DNA from: Candolleomyces eurysporus
Lineage: Eukaryota > Basidiomycota > Agaricomycetes > Agaricales > Psathyrellaceae
NCBI GenBank assembly: GCA_027579435.1
Contig: JANBPK010000846.1
Coordinates: 175,553 to 239,552, forward strand
Length of the DNA: 64,000 bases
Direction: 5' to 3'
Under the pieces are notes generated by a model. That model had not been told where the DNA came from. It did not search any database and saw nothing but the letters and a program-made list of their open reading frames with translations. How positions within the stretch are numbered: the stretch's first letter is position 1; the number at the start of each line of letters is the position of its first letter. This document shows positions 1 through 10,734 of the stretch, piece by piece. The position numbers were made by a program, and so were the translations under genes.

Positions 1-724
1 CTGCATCCACATGCACTGCACGCCGCTATAACTGTGCCATACATAACGCAGGTTTTCTGCGTTACCCTATCCCTTCTCGAAATCCTATTCATATGCTCCA
101 CCAGCGTCCCCGAGCTCTCTTTCCTCCGTCCCTATACCTCCCCCCTCCTCCTCTTCCCCAGCGACAACTCCAAAGACCACCTCTCGCTATACCTGGAAGA
201 GGCGGCGGTATCAAATAAAGTCAAGCTCACACCCCTCTTCGTCGTAGGCTGTCTCCTCAGCTCTCTCGGGGCCGCCATACGAATCCTATCATACAGAGCT
301 CTCGGGCATTTATTTACGTTCGAGATGACGATTAGGAGGGACCACAAGCTCGTCACGACGGGTCCGTATGCTTGGGTTAGGCATCCTGGCTATACGGGTA
401 TCCTATGTTTTGTTGTGGGGTTTTTTGGGTGTCATGCGTTTGAGGTGATTGGTTGTCTTTCCACTCCATTCTTGCTGTTTCATCTTTATCTGATATTTCC
501 GTGGTACCTTTTTGCATTAGGGATCGTGGGTCCGTGAATCGGGTGTCCTGCGCACACCTCTCGGCCAGGTGGCTATGATGCCCGTTCTGACGATGGTATT
601 GACGTTTGTTGGGTTGTTGAGTAGGATTAGGAAGGAGGATGAGGCGCTTAGGCGGGTGTTTGGTGCGGAGTGGGAGAAGTGGGCGGGGAGGGTGAGGTAT
701 AAATTGGTTCCCTGGGTTTATTGA
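1..724 (+). CDS. Isoprenylcysteine carboxyl methyltransferase-like protein (5' partial)
   Basis: Integral membrane methyltransferase of the ICMT/Ste14 superfamily, which in its best-known members methylates the C-terminal prenylated cysteine of CaaX proteins at the ER. The frame is open from base 1, so the start is probably outside the window. Exon 1 ends at 444; intron 445-520 (76 nt); exon 2 is 521-724. Several hydrophobic segments are visible in the first 100 residues, followed by the SAM-binding signature GPYAWVRHPGYTG near residue 125, and the typical end with paired acidic residues (RKEDEALRRVFGAEW) and KLVPWVY. The family is broad in basidiomycetes, with several paralogs, so the substrate need not be a pheromone or Ras protein. 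I looked for short CaaX pheromone ORFs nearby and saw none. Confidence 0.85.
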
Positions 725-1097
725 CGTCGAGTTGGAGAAGCTCGAGAGTTTCGACCGTGGTATTTATTTAAACATCGTGTATTTTTTTTGCTAGATCTCT
801 CTCTGCGTTTAGGGTGTACCTTTTACCTCTTACTTCTGAAGTCCATGAAATTCTATTGTGTTCCTCTCACCTTTCGAATATGTACTGTGTCTTTCCGGTC
901 CACAGGCTGTCGCTCGTCTCTTTGCGTCCTTCACAGCGCAGCCAACCGAGTGGAATCTGACACTCACCTATTTTTACAAACAGTGAACCAAATAAAATCA
1001 GTGAACTTGAAGATAAGCCATGAGGCCTTACGGCAATCCCTGAAACCGCTCGCCTTCAGCCTACCACCCACTTCCTTGGGCTACAATTCGATTTCGA

Positions 1098-1116
1098 ACG
1101 ATACGATACGATACGA
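1098..1116 (+). repeat. ACGAT microsatellite
   Basis: About four copies of the pentamer ACGAT, ending 20 bases before the start codon of the thioesterase gene, hence probably in its 5' UTR or core promoter. Confidence 0.7.
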
Positions 1117-1136
1117 CGAATTTAACTTTGGCCGTA

Positions 1137-2259
1137 ATGTCGAAAAACATGTCCAATGAGTATGCTCGGCTCTCGTCGACGAAGGTACTTGGACTCGATG
1201 CTACACTCTTCAAACCGAAGGGAGATGAGCATACTGCAACGGTTATTTGGTTGCATGTGAGTCGAGAAATATACTTCCAATCTAACTCATTTGCTCATGG
1301 CACGATCCATATCCCGGGCTTGCGGGCGGATTATACTGACAGGGTCTTGGGGACACGGGAAGAGGGATGATACCTGGGGTGATGACTTTGCTGCAGAACC
1401 TGGGCAAGTCGGGTGATAGCATCAAGTTCGTTATGCCTCACGCGTAAGTCGATAATGGCTTTTGCATGAAGGCATACAATTGAGAGCTTGAAAACCTCAC
1501 CATCGTGCGCCTTTGTGGAAAACACAGACCCCTACGGAGTGTGACCGGAAACAGAGGAAGTGTCATGCCGTCCTGGTATGTCGATCGAAAATTCAATGCA
1601 GACAGTGAATAACGAAAAGACTGACCCAATCAATGAAAGGTTTGACTGCTTCTCTTTCGACATCGAGAACCGGGAGGAGGACGAACAAGGGCTAGCTGAA
1701 GCAGCGAAACTCCTAAACGCATTGATCGACATCGAGGTGACCGAACATGGTATCCCACCCGAAAGGATCATCATTGGAGGTTTGAGCCAGGGCGGGGCAG
1801 TGACCTGCCGTACGCTCACAACGACGGAGAGGAAGCTCGGTGGGGCGTTTATACTTAGCAGTTATATTCCCTTACGAAGGAAAGTCCCCGAGGTTCGTCG
1901 GCATGCGATTGTTTCTGTTACCATTATTTAATGCTGAAAGTGAGTTCCTGACGCACGATATTTATTTTTAGATGAAGTCCCAATTGTCTTCTTCCACGCC
2001 AATCTTGTGGGGGCATGGAAAGCTGGACGTGCAAGTCCAATTCCCCTTTTCTCTCAAATCGGCCGAACAGTGGGCTGTGGACTTGGGGGTGGAATTCGTC
2101 AATTCAAGGTCACCCTTGACAGAAAAGGATGTTGAAAACGATGCTTGTAACATCAAATTGCGCTTTGTCGGGTATGATGGTCTTGGGCATTGGTTTTCAG
2201 AGGCAGAGCTCAGGGATATGGCGCTATGGATGAGAGCAGTGTTGGGACTTCGGGAGTGA
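1137..2259 (+). CDS. APT1: Acyl-protein thioesterase 1 (serine hydrolase)
   Basis: Cytosolic alpha/beta hydrolase of the phospholipase/carboxylesterase 2 family that removes palmitate from S-acylated proteins and also hydrolyses lysophospholipids. Exons 1137-1256, 1343-1443, 1528-1575, 1640-1892 and 1972-2259 add up to 810 nt (269 residues), closing in frame; the usual family length is 220-240. Visible landmarks are VIWLHGLGDTG around the first junction, APLRSVT with VMPSW, the nucleophile elbow GLSQGGA (Ser), the Asp in GKLDV, and the His in DGLGHWF near the C-terminus. The first ATG (1137) gives MSKNMSNEYARL; a second ATG lies four codons on. The next gene starts 965 bases downstream on the same strand. 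Confidence 0.9.
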
Positions 2260-3224
2260 GATGAACCCTTAATCTAAATCATTGGGAACTACACAATGCT
2301 CAATCCCAGCCGATATTTTGGTGCACATGTTGTACACGATAAACAATCTAAAATTAGGGCCGCCTCAGAGGTCTTTTTATATATCATAAAAGACCGGTTG
2401 CAAACTGTAGGTCTAAATAAAACTTGAAGGCATCTACATAGGGATTCGGGATGATATAATTCCCTCAATTTGACGGCCACTTGTGACCGTTGTGGCAGTT
2501 GTTGAGGTGTTCTGGCAGCTTTCCGCAGGGCACCGCCTCGACCTTTGCTCACCAATCGAGGCTGTCTTGGCGCACGGGGCCTTCAGTGAATGAACGTACT
2601 GTCCAAAAGACGTGTAAACTGGCTTCTGCGCAGTACTTGGCGGGCTTTCATGTACAGCACGTTATGTCAGAAGGATGAGCTGGAGTCCCAGGAGTGGGCG
2701 TTGACGTCATGCCCAGAATATCCCAATTGGGCCTGCCGGAGCTTGCCGGGCTGGTAGCCGAGCGGCAAAGCCACTGCCGAGCCGCGGACTAGTGAGTGGC
2801 CGCTCATCCACCTCTTATCAACCCGTGTCCTCCAATTCCACAGCGCACACTCTGAGGCCTCGCGTAAAGTACCAAGCCAACCTGAGGCTGGTACTCTCAG
2901 CAAGAGGGAGAGAAATAGAGTCATGTACAATGTAAATTCAGTTCGTTTCCATTGGAACGGTCGCTGCGTCCTATTAATATTGCATCGCAAGCCATTGTCT
3001 GCGGTATTTTCGGATACTTACTTACACTTAGGGTATTTCCGCCTAGGATGGCATTATAAAGCTTGGTGCACCGCATCGACGGTGCCCAGACATTCTGCTG
3101 GAGCCTGACCTCATCCTTGCCCAGCTTTTCTCATTCCACGATCGTGGCTAGCCCACGGACTTCTTTTTTCTTATAAGGACTGGCTCCCCGTTCACTACTC
3201 GTTGCTACCAAGATACCCTCCGCC
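2260..3224. other. Intergenic region with promoter of the aspartic peptidase gene
   Basis: No convincing gene; the short ORFs have no recognisable content. The last 170 bases contain two TATA-like elements (TATAAA at 3055 and TATAAGG at 3172). Confidence 0.6.
3172..3178 (+). promoter_or_regulatory. TATA-like element of the aspartic peptidase gene
   Basis: TATAAGG 47 bases before the ATG at 3225, preceded by a pyrimidine-rich stretch. A transcription start about 30 bases downstream would leave a very short leader ending in a good start context (CCGCCATG). Confidence 0.5.
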
Positions 3225-5138
3225 ATGTTCTCCCTCCCATTCACCCTCTCGGTCCTGTTTCTCACAGAGTTGGCCAGTGCTGCAGAGACCTTTCACATCC
3301 CACTCCAACGACGGGCTCAACAAACCCACGACCTAGACTACTACTCCGCTGCCGCCGACAATCTACGAGCCAAGTATAGCATCGGATCAGCTGCAGGGGC
3401 ATCTACAGGTCGAAGAAGGGCTGCTGTGGAGAATATTCCAGTGATCAACCAGGTGAGTCTCTTTGCAGTCTTTCAGCACCGTCTTCCGGCGGCTGATTGT
3501 TGGCCAGAATGGCGACGTAAGTTACTTGGGAACCGTGTCAATAGGCACACCGTGAGTGCATTCCACCCGTCTCTCCCCCGGGCCTCTCCCCCCGAGCATC
3601 GCATCGCCTCGACACCACTTTCCTCGTAAATTGGTGGAAGTGACGCTACAGCCATGACGTAACGCCCCAATGACGAGGAATTTGACCAGTGGAACGTCGA
3701 TCCACTATGTTGACATGATTGGGGCCGGCTTGGCTCTGGCAGTCGTTTGATGCGATGACGTTCGGGTTCGGAGGTCTTGGATGACTCGTAGATCACAAGA
3801 ATACTAATTTCTCTAATTCTGCAGACCGCAAAACTTCCAAGTAATCCTTGATACGGGCTCAGCCGACCTCTGGGTCGCCGACTCATCCTGCGTCTCATGT
3901 CCTCCTTCGACTACCGTGTTTGATGCCTCAAGATCTTCGACACTTCGAGCTACCTCTCAGGGTACCACGATCCAATACGGCTCGGGAGCTGTTGCTGGCT
4001 CAATCAACCGAGATGTTGTGACCATGTCCAACTTCACCATTCAGAACCAGGTCTTTCGTACGTATTATCTAAATATCATTTTCCCGAAATTGTTGAGTTG
4101 ACACTTCGTCGATAGTCGGTGTCGACCGGCTACAAAGCGGTCTTTTAGATGGCCAAACCTCTGGTATTTTGGGCCTCGCTTTCCAAACGATCGCTAGCAC
4201 CGGAGGCGTTCCCTTCTGGCAGAATCTGCTGAATGACGACCAGTTAGAGAGCCCCGAGTTCTCTTTCTGGTTGGCGAGATCGGACTCGAGGGGCGATGAC
4301 TCTGCTCCTGGAGGTGTCTTCACTTTGGGAGGAACGAACTCTTCGCTTTTCAGTGGAGAGATTGAATTTTTAAATATGCCTGGTTCCAGGCCTTCGTATT
4401 GGCTCCTTCCATTGCAAAGTATGTACCTGAATTCAGGGAGCGGGCAGTTGTACTGATCACGACCTTCATCTACCAGGCGTAACGGTGCAGGGTGAAAGCG
4501 TCTCCATAGCCACAGGCAACTCGGCCTTGTCGGCGATTGACACTGGCACGACTCTGATCGGTGGTCCTTCAGACGACGTCGCAAGGATTTGGGCTCAAGT
4601 TCCAGGAGCCACTCAAGCTGCGAACAGCCAAGGATTCTGGACGTTCCGTAAGCTTGTTTGCTATGCACGTTCTTGATCTTCAGATAGCTGACCCAATTGT
4701 TTTCAGCTTGCTCAACTGATGTTAACGTCACAATGTCTTTCGGTGGAAGGTCATGGACCATTTCACCTGAGGATATGAACCTTGGTGCTGTTACGACCAG
4801 CGGTCGGATGTGTGCTGGGGCCATCTTTGACCTGAACATGGGTAGCAATATTCCGGCAGGGTCTGGACCGTCATGGGTTATCGGAGCGACTTTCCTGGTG
4901 AGTCCTATACTAGGTCTCATCATTTTCCATTCAAAACTTACATTATTCCTTCCAGAAAAACGTCTATTCTGTCTACCGAGCCAACCCCCCATCGATCGGC
5001 TTTGCCGAGCTTTCGACAGCTGCGGGCGGAACGGGAACAGCTCCAGGCTCTCGCTCAACTGCGGGTGCAGGTTCAATTGTTCCTAAAGCCGGTCTCGCCT
5101 TGGCCCTTTCGTTCATGTCTATTTGGACCCTCTTTTAA
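3225..5138 (+). CDS. Secreted pepsin-like aspartic peptidase (A1), possibly GPI-anchored
   Basis: Pepsin-family endopeptidase entering the secretory pathway: residues 1-20 are a signal peptide (MFSLPFTLSVLFLTELASA), followed by a basic pro-segment. Exons run 3225-3452, 3508-3551, 3825-4057 and on through four more short introns. The first active-site motif ILDTGSADLW and the second AIDTGTTLIGG are both intact; the flap tyrosine region reads IQYGSGA, and GILGLAF and WVIGATFL are typical A1 landmarks. The C-terminus is a small-residue stretch (GTAPGSRSTAGAGS) followed by a hydrophobic end (GLALALSFMSIWTLF), which resembles a GPI-anchor signal, as in yapsins. Intron 2 (3552-3824, 273 nt) is four to five times longer than other introns here. 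The exact acceptor near 4116 is the least certain junction. Confidence 0.88.
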
Positions 5139-5838
5139 GGTTTTGGCTTTGGACCCTTTGCTTTATACTAGGTTTCTCGTAATGATCCTTATTTGACCCA
5201 AAACATTGTTGTATCACTAGTCTGTCTTCACGCTTATTACGACCCTTTTCTCCCTTTCTTCCTCTCTTTAGCGTCGGCGGGGTTCTATTTACTATATGAT
5301 GGGACACTGCTTGGAACATATCTTACCGCTTAATGCTGACTATGTAACTATTTTTACAACGAATCCAGTAGACGCGGCTACGGTCCGAGTTCTGCTTCAA
5401 GTTCAATCCGAACGGCAACGGAGACGAAGAGTGAGTGGAGCACGGAGAGCCTTGGCGCCGAGCGGGAGGTCGGGGTAATGGATCGAAAACCGTCGGACCC
5501 GGTGCACAGTGTCCTGGCAGTGCTCAATGACAAACCGAAACCGAACGAAGGCCTCGAGTCTCGAGCGCTAGCCGTGTTATTCCCACATTGCCCAAAGTCA
5601 GCATCATTAATATTAATCAACATAGGACAAAAACCGAAGGTCATATAGCCAAAAGAAGAGAGCGAGGTATAGTAACATCATCCGTCCGGTTGCCATACTT
5701 AATCTAAGCCAAGTCTATTGGTAGAGGGCGGAGAAGAAAGAGTTCCATATACGAGAAAGAGAGAAAGAGAGAGAAAGTTATTGGAGACGGCTATGCGTTT
5801 GGGGTATTGAAAGCGCGATTCAAGGCCGTAACTGCCCT
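5139..5838. other. Convergent intergenic region
   Basis: Lies between the 3' ends of the aspartic peptidase (+) and CPL1-like (-) genes. Contains a short GA-rich run near 5745-5775 (GAGAAAGAGAGAAAG type). No gene recognised. Confidence 0.5.
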
Positions 5839-7188
5839 TTAACCATGGAAGAATGAAGTAGAGAAGGCAATGCACGATCGCCCATCCACGGAGACAGTGT
5901 ATCCGGGTTGGCAGGACTCTGCGCCGAGGACAATGAATCAGAGATGATAATTCGGAGGGAAAAAGAGAGAATGCAAACATACTGATATTGCACCTTCCAC
6001 TGTCGCAGCTAACTGCGTCTACGAAGGGAATAGCACTGCAATCGCGACCGCCGTCGAGACTAGGGAACGCATCGATGGAATACGAAACGCAGCCGCCGCA
6101 CGATCTAAGAGACATGTCTAGTTAGAACGCCAACAGTAAAAATTATCTGAGAAAAATGAATACACACTCCAAGTTGCTCTGGACGTCAACACAATTGTAG
6201 TCAACGATCTCCGAATCGCGGAAGACTGGGCAAGCTTTCTCGTTAAGCCCACAAATGGGCGTGCGCTTAATGTGGCGTTTAGGATGCGAACTGGGCTGAG
6301 GGTATGAAATGGCTGTATAGGCAATATTATATGAGAACCGTCCAGAGAGTGCACGGTCGCTGGTGACAGTACTTACGACAAGCGCCGTTGCTTCCCTGTG
6401 AACTAGTCTTGGATGGTGCCCAGGAACCGGGCTTGGAGGAGCACTGGCTCATCGCCGTAGCGCCGGGGTTACAATACGGGGCTTGGGGGGTACACCTAAG
6501 GTTGAACTTGTCAGCTTCAAAGTGATTAAATGCGTATCGAGGAACTCACTGTTGGCAATTAACATTTCCACCATGCGCCTGTCAGGAGAATATAGAGATC
6601 ATCAGTCCATAATTACGCTTTATTCCGACACTCGACGCACATTAAACCAGCCAGCGGCGCATGCACAGCACTCAGTGGCACCCTGAATATTGTTGAAATA
6701 TCCAGCAGGGCATGTCGGACAGTCCTTCACGCCTCCAGTTGAGTAACGACCTGGAGAGCATTTCTGAGGATTGGACATGGAGCTGCTTGGGCACATATGT
6801 CCAGGTGGGCAGCTCAGACAGCCAGTGGAACCGGCGTTGGTGTTGTAAGTTCCCGGGGAACAAGCCGTTTCTGTGCTCTGTCCAGCGCTGGGGACGTAGT
6901 ATCCTGGTCGCGCTTTAATACAGCTAGTCTGGCCGTATTCTAAAATATGGCAAAGGTCACTACCCAATTTTGAGCACCCCCCCCAGAAGGAGACAACGTA
7001 CCCTTGGTATAGGTTCCGGCAGCGCAATTCGTGCACTTCCCGTTCGAGGAGTATGTTCCAGGAGCACAACGACCATCACCGGTTCGCTTGTGAAGTGCAT
7101 CTGCAGCAATATTTTCGGTTTCGTGAGATAGAGATGTGTGAGCGCTATAAGCAACGACGAGGAAAAGGTAAAGATTGGAGAAGCGCAT
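5839..7188 (-). CDS. Secreted cysteine-rich protein with GCC2/GCC3-like repeats and CPL1-like domain
   Basis: Multi-exon secreted protein. It starts with a signal peptide (MRFSNLYLFLVVAYSAHTSLS), then several short Cys-rich units with the pattern C-x-PGxY-x(5-9)-C-x2-C (for example CAPGTYSSNGKCTNC, CSPGTYNTNAGSTGCLSC, CSPGRYSTGG), as in the ephrin-receptor/GCC2-GCC3 family. After NPGATAMSQCSSKPGSW comes a C-terminal region matching the CPL1-like domain of basidiomycetes: ACP..RDSEIVDYNCVDVQSNLESCGGC, DCSAIPFVDAVSCDSGRC, and finally SCQPGYTVSVDGRSCIAF, stop at 5839. The last junction (intron removed between ...NI and KSCQPG) is inferred from frame and splice consensus. CPL1 itself is a secreted protein of Cryptococcus; the domain is common in saprotrophic mushrooms, so the name implies no role in disease. 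Function here is unknown. Confidence 0.78.
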
Positions 7189-7723
7189 CGTCGGCGAGCG
7201 TCGAACTGAGAAGACCGGAGGAGAAAGAAGAAATGAAAGGGACGGGTTGGGGGAAGCCCTCGGCGGAGAGATGCCCCCTTTTTCTTCTTTTTCATTGTCT
7301 CAAAAATCTCCTTGAGTCCGAAATGACGGAAGGCCCACCCTACCACCCCGATAGCTGATTGTCATCGGCCCTCAGATCGCTGGGCGTCAGCAATCACATT
7401 CTAAGAAAATATCTCCGCAAAAAAAAATCGCTCTAGACACCCCAGATCGTGCATTTTAGAGGTTTTCACGGTCAAAGCTCCAAGGGTCGCCGAGATCGAG
7501 CACGGAGAGGAAAATAATGGATGGCAAATTACCGTTTAGGGGCAGCGCACCGCAAAGGGAAAGAGATCGGCGTTGTTTGGCTCTGTTGCCCATTGGCGTT
7601 AGGCGGGATCAATCAACACCGACATTCGCCCGAGTGTGACGTCGGAGAGGTTGACATCTTCTTTGACCGGACCTGTGCATTTGGCGAGGGAGATATGGAC
7701 CCAGCACGATAAAAATTCTCTAA
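7189..7723. promoter_or_regulatory. Divergent promoter region, CPL1-like (-) / ZNHIT3-like (+)
   Basis: 535 bases between two start codons on opposite strands. No gene recognised; no clear TATA box seen. Confidence 0.5.
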
Positions 7724-8554
7724 ATGGCCCCGAAAAATCAAAATCCGCGGCACTGTGAGGTGTGCAAAACCAACGAATCCAAGTACACCTGCTCGAAATG
7801 CTATGCTGTTTAGTACGTTTCTTGGCCTCAGCTTGGATTGAAGTTTATTGACGCCCACCTTAGCTGCTCTGTGACGTGTTACAAGCACCACAAGGGTCTG
7901 CCTCCTTATCAACCATTCTTTTCGGATTCTGACGTGATAGGCAGAACGTTTTTGTCAAGAAACGACAACTAATGAAGAGAAGCCTGTTGATCAGAGCCAA
8001 TTGATTGAGATGGAAAGGCGTACGTTCCTGCTTGTTCTGATGTATGCGAAACTGTATTGAAAGAAACGAAGTCGCACCAGCTATGTCCTTGGAGGATGAG
8101 CCTCTTACCGATCCCCCTGTTCTCCGTCCGCTGACGTCGCTAAAGTGGCCCTATGTTCCTGAAGAGAGTGCCTTTCCCGACCCGCTGAAGCGAGATGACC
8201 CAAAGGTCCTTCAATTGCGGCAATATGAGGCCATAGGTACGGCTTCCGATGAAGTCTTCTCCGTTCGCTGAAGCTTAAATGTTCGGTCAGCAACCTCACC
8301 TGCAGTTCGAAGAATCCTCGAAACAAGAAAAAACCTTCCAGAGTTGTTGAAGTCTATAGACAATCTGCGTGGTAGTGCACGTGAAGAAGCTCTTCAGAAG
8401 GCTCTGGGTGTAACACCACCTGATGTCGACGCCCAATTTCAACCAAAGGAGCTGGACGAGGATGTTCTAGCCCTTCGGGAGCTAGCAGAATCCATCGAAG
8501 CTGCTGTCAGAGGAGACAACNAAAAACGCTCTTGGGCTGGATTGGGGAGACTAG
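7724..8554 (+). CDS. HIT-type zinc finger protein (ZNHIT3/Hit1 type)
   Basis: Small nuclear protein with an N-terminal zf-HIT domain: CEVCKTNESKYTCSKCYAVYCSVTCYKHHK, where the Tyr codon spans the first intron (7813-7863). ZNHIT3/Hit1 proteins act with the R2TP machinery in assembly of box C/D snoRNPs; that role is family knowledge. The middle reads RPLTSLKWPYVPEESAFPDPLKRDDPKVLQL and the C-terminus ALRELAESIEAAVRGDN, then KNALGLDWGD and stop at 8554. An N followed by five A at 8521 shifts the frame by one base just before the final residues; the conserved end is read only if one base is dropped, so I treat it as a sequencing error. The junction near 8013-8065 is ambiguous: a GT donor with a downstream acceptor (CGAAG) is preferred. 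Confidence 0.8.
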
Positions 8555-9118
8555 TCTCTCAGTCTAGTTGGACCTGTTCGAAGGCTCGAACTCCATCGGG
8601 TGGTTTGTCAAATCGAATCCAACGGCAACTGGCAGTTTAATCATCTTCCGGATCATTATGACATGGGTGTTCGGTGTCGTTCATTGAGCAGCGCCTTGGG
8701 CCGTGACGTGTTTCGCCGCTCCGCACTCAAAATTCCAAGGACAGCACATTTCCGAACATGATCCATGTGTAGTCAAAATGATAGACTGATGCTCTGGCTG
8801 TGTGTGTTTCTTTGAGATTTTGCAGAAATATCTGTCGGGTCTGACTCAATCGAGACAGATACTATTTTCCCAAATGACGCTGCAGACGTATCTGAACGGA
8901 TTCTGCGCATTCGCCGAACCTCGTGGTTGTGTTGAGCACCGTTTGGTCATGCTGCGCGTAATTTACTAAGATCTGTACTTCATGGCGCTGAGAGATTCAG
9001 AACGATGCTCGCATACTATTTAGCCCTCAACCGTGGGTCTGTGGACCGTGTTTAGAATCCCTTAATTGGCTCTTTTGAATAAGTAGTGCCCCACGCCCCA
9101 CCTACACCAAGCAAATTG
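8555..9118. other. Convergent intergenic region
   Basis: 564 bases between two 3' ends. No ORF of note and no recognised element. Confidence 0.5.
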
Positions 9119-10734
9119 TTAGGTTACCTCGCTGACACCGAGAACGTGGGACTACGTACTGTTCGCCACCATCAAGGTTGAAGAATTCGGCGACAGCGAG
9201 GTAGAACACCCGGAACCGGTTGAAGAGAATATCACCTTCAATCTCTCGTTTGCCTTGGTTCGCAGCATCCTCTCGAAGAACCTTCAAACCCTCTGACGTA
9301 TACAGAACGAGATTCAGGCTCACCTCCGACACGGGTGGAAAGAGGGAGGACATACCTCGAGCGTGCGCGTCTTGGAGCTTCAGCCAATGTTCGGCTGTAC
9401 GGGAATAATGGGTACCGGAGAGGTACCAGCTCTTGAGCAGTGTGACGTGAGTTTGGAAGTAGAGCTAGAGAAAATGTTGAGAAGATCGACCCAGCGTAAA
9501 AAGAGGGCACGAATTCGACGCACGAAGAGGTCGAAAGAAGGCATCGTCCCTCCTAAACGTCTACAGTTAGTGCGAAATTACTTCCAGATTGACAATTACG
9601 AACCAGAGAAGAAGTTCTTTGCCATCCATCCGTCTTCTTCTTCGAAATGATATGGCGTGGAACGATGGCAGAAGATGTGGATGAATAAAAGGGATTCGTC
9701 ATCAGCCGACCCAAGGTTAGGTGACGAGGAAGCCTTTGTAGCTGCGTCTGGGGCCTCTGGACGGGGTCGGAGCCAGGTAGAAACCTTCTTCAGAAGGGCT
9801 TCGTAGTTTTTCATGTGTTCGAACATCTTAAGACAGTCAGCTGAGCTTGCATGCCCAGATAGAGCAAAGAAAATCTAACCTCAATTGAGAGGATCCGGTC
9901 GAAACTACGAAGCTGGAATGAGAACTTGTGAAACCTCGAATTCGCAATCACACTGACTATGTTTCCTGTGGAAATTCGAAGGCATTCACGTCTCCTGTGA
10001 TGATCTAGTGAGATCGTCAATCCATGGGATCTTCGTGGACGGGACATATATTCAAGAGCACCTACAGTAAGGTTCTTGATTCCCTTCACAGTCGCAATCG
10101 AATCAATGTGAGCCTTTTGCGTCTTGGAGTTCGACAGACCCGTGATCCGGGAATTTGGATATTTCTGCAGGAAGCGATAGTCAAGCAGAGTCCAAGCATG
10201 TTACTCGTCGAACAGACCTCCGCTAAGAACAGTGACAGGCTTCCCCATCCACACCCCAAATCTAAAATGTCGATGTTGTCTCTGAGCTGAGCTTTCTCGC
10301 AATAGCTCTCGAGCATGAGTACTTCGGCTTGCTCAATCGTCTCTGTTCCCACAGGGAAGAGGCAGCAGGAGTACTTGGCTCGTGGTCCTAGCGTTGATAA
10401 GATAAAATCCGTGGGGACCTACAAAACACACTAAATCTCACGAAGAGTACGAGAATCATCCAAAACGAACCTCGTAGTGTTGCTCATTGGCCTTCTCCGG
10501 AACGTCTGCAATGGATGACCTCGCTTTGACATTCTCAATCCATCTCATTTTCTCTGCGTGGTTCTTTTCCAAAGAGCCGTGGTCGATCTCTCCAAGTCGT
10601 ACTCTGCAGAGAGACCGAATACCGCGCCTAACTAGAAAATCGGGTAAAACACCCTATTCAATTTCAGCAAGGCTCAGTCGGTGTTAAACAAGAGTACTGA
10701 CCCTGTCCAACAGTCCGTATACAAAGGTGCTCAT
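9119..10734 (-). CDS. SAM-dependent methyltransferase, cyclopropane-fatty-acid-synthase-like
   Basis: Class I methyltransferase of the CFA synthase / coclaurine N-methyltransferase-like group widespread in fungi; the substrate is not predictable. In order: MSTFVYGLLDRGIRSL start, EKANEQHYEVP (the family's NxxHYD-like block), LGPRAKYSCCLFP, the SAM-binding motif DILDLGCGWGSLSLFLAE, GLSNSKTQKAHID, ITGDVNAFEFP, FDRILSIEMFEHMKNYE, LLFIHIFCHRSTPYHFEEEDGWM, NFFSGGTMPS and WYLSGTHYSRTAEHWLKLQDA. It ends near GLKVLREDAANQG..FNRFRVFYLAVAEFF. At least seven introns. The last junction is uncertain: splicing at GAACA/gtacgt gives a stop at 9119, reading through gives a stop at 9102. The start at 10734 matches family length (about 330-360 residues). 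Confidence 0.85.

Noticed and set aside
1..1130. Mating-pheromone locus suggested by the ICMT-like gene
   Set aside because: No short ORF with a CaaX end and no Ste3-type receptor is nearby; ICMT-like genes are multi-copy in mushrooms.
2752..2830. A-box-like TAGCCGAGCGG resembling a tRNA-Ser/Leu start
   Set aside because: No B-box or acceptor stem follows within 100 bases.
4069..5076. 335-codon ORF on the minus strand
   Set aside because: It lies opposite the aspartic peptidase exons, whose DTG motifs and splice sites are clear; the antisense frame has no domain and crosses the introns.
7995..8065. GC donor (AAAG/GCGTAC) in the ZNHIT3-like gene
   Set aside because: A normal GT donor two bases further on with the acceptor CGAAG also keeps the frame, and the GC site lacks the GCAAGT consensus.
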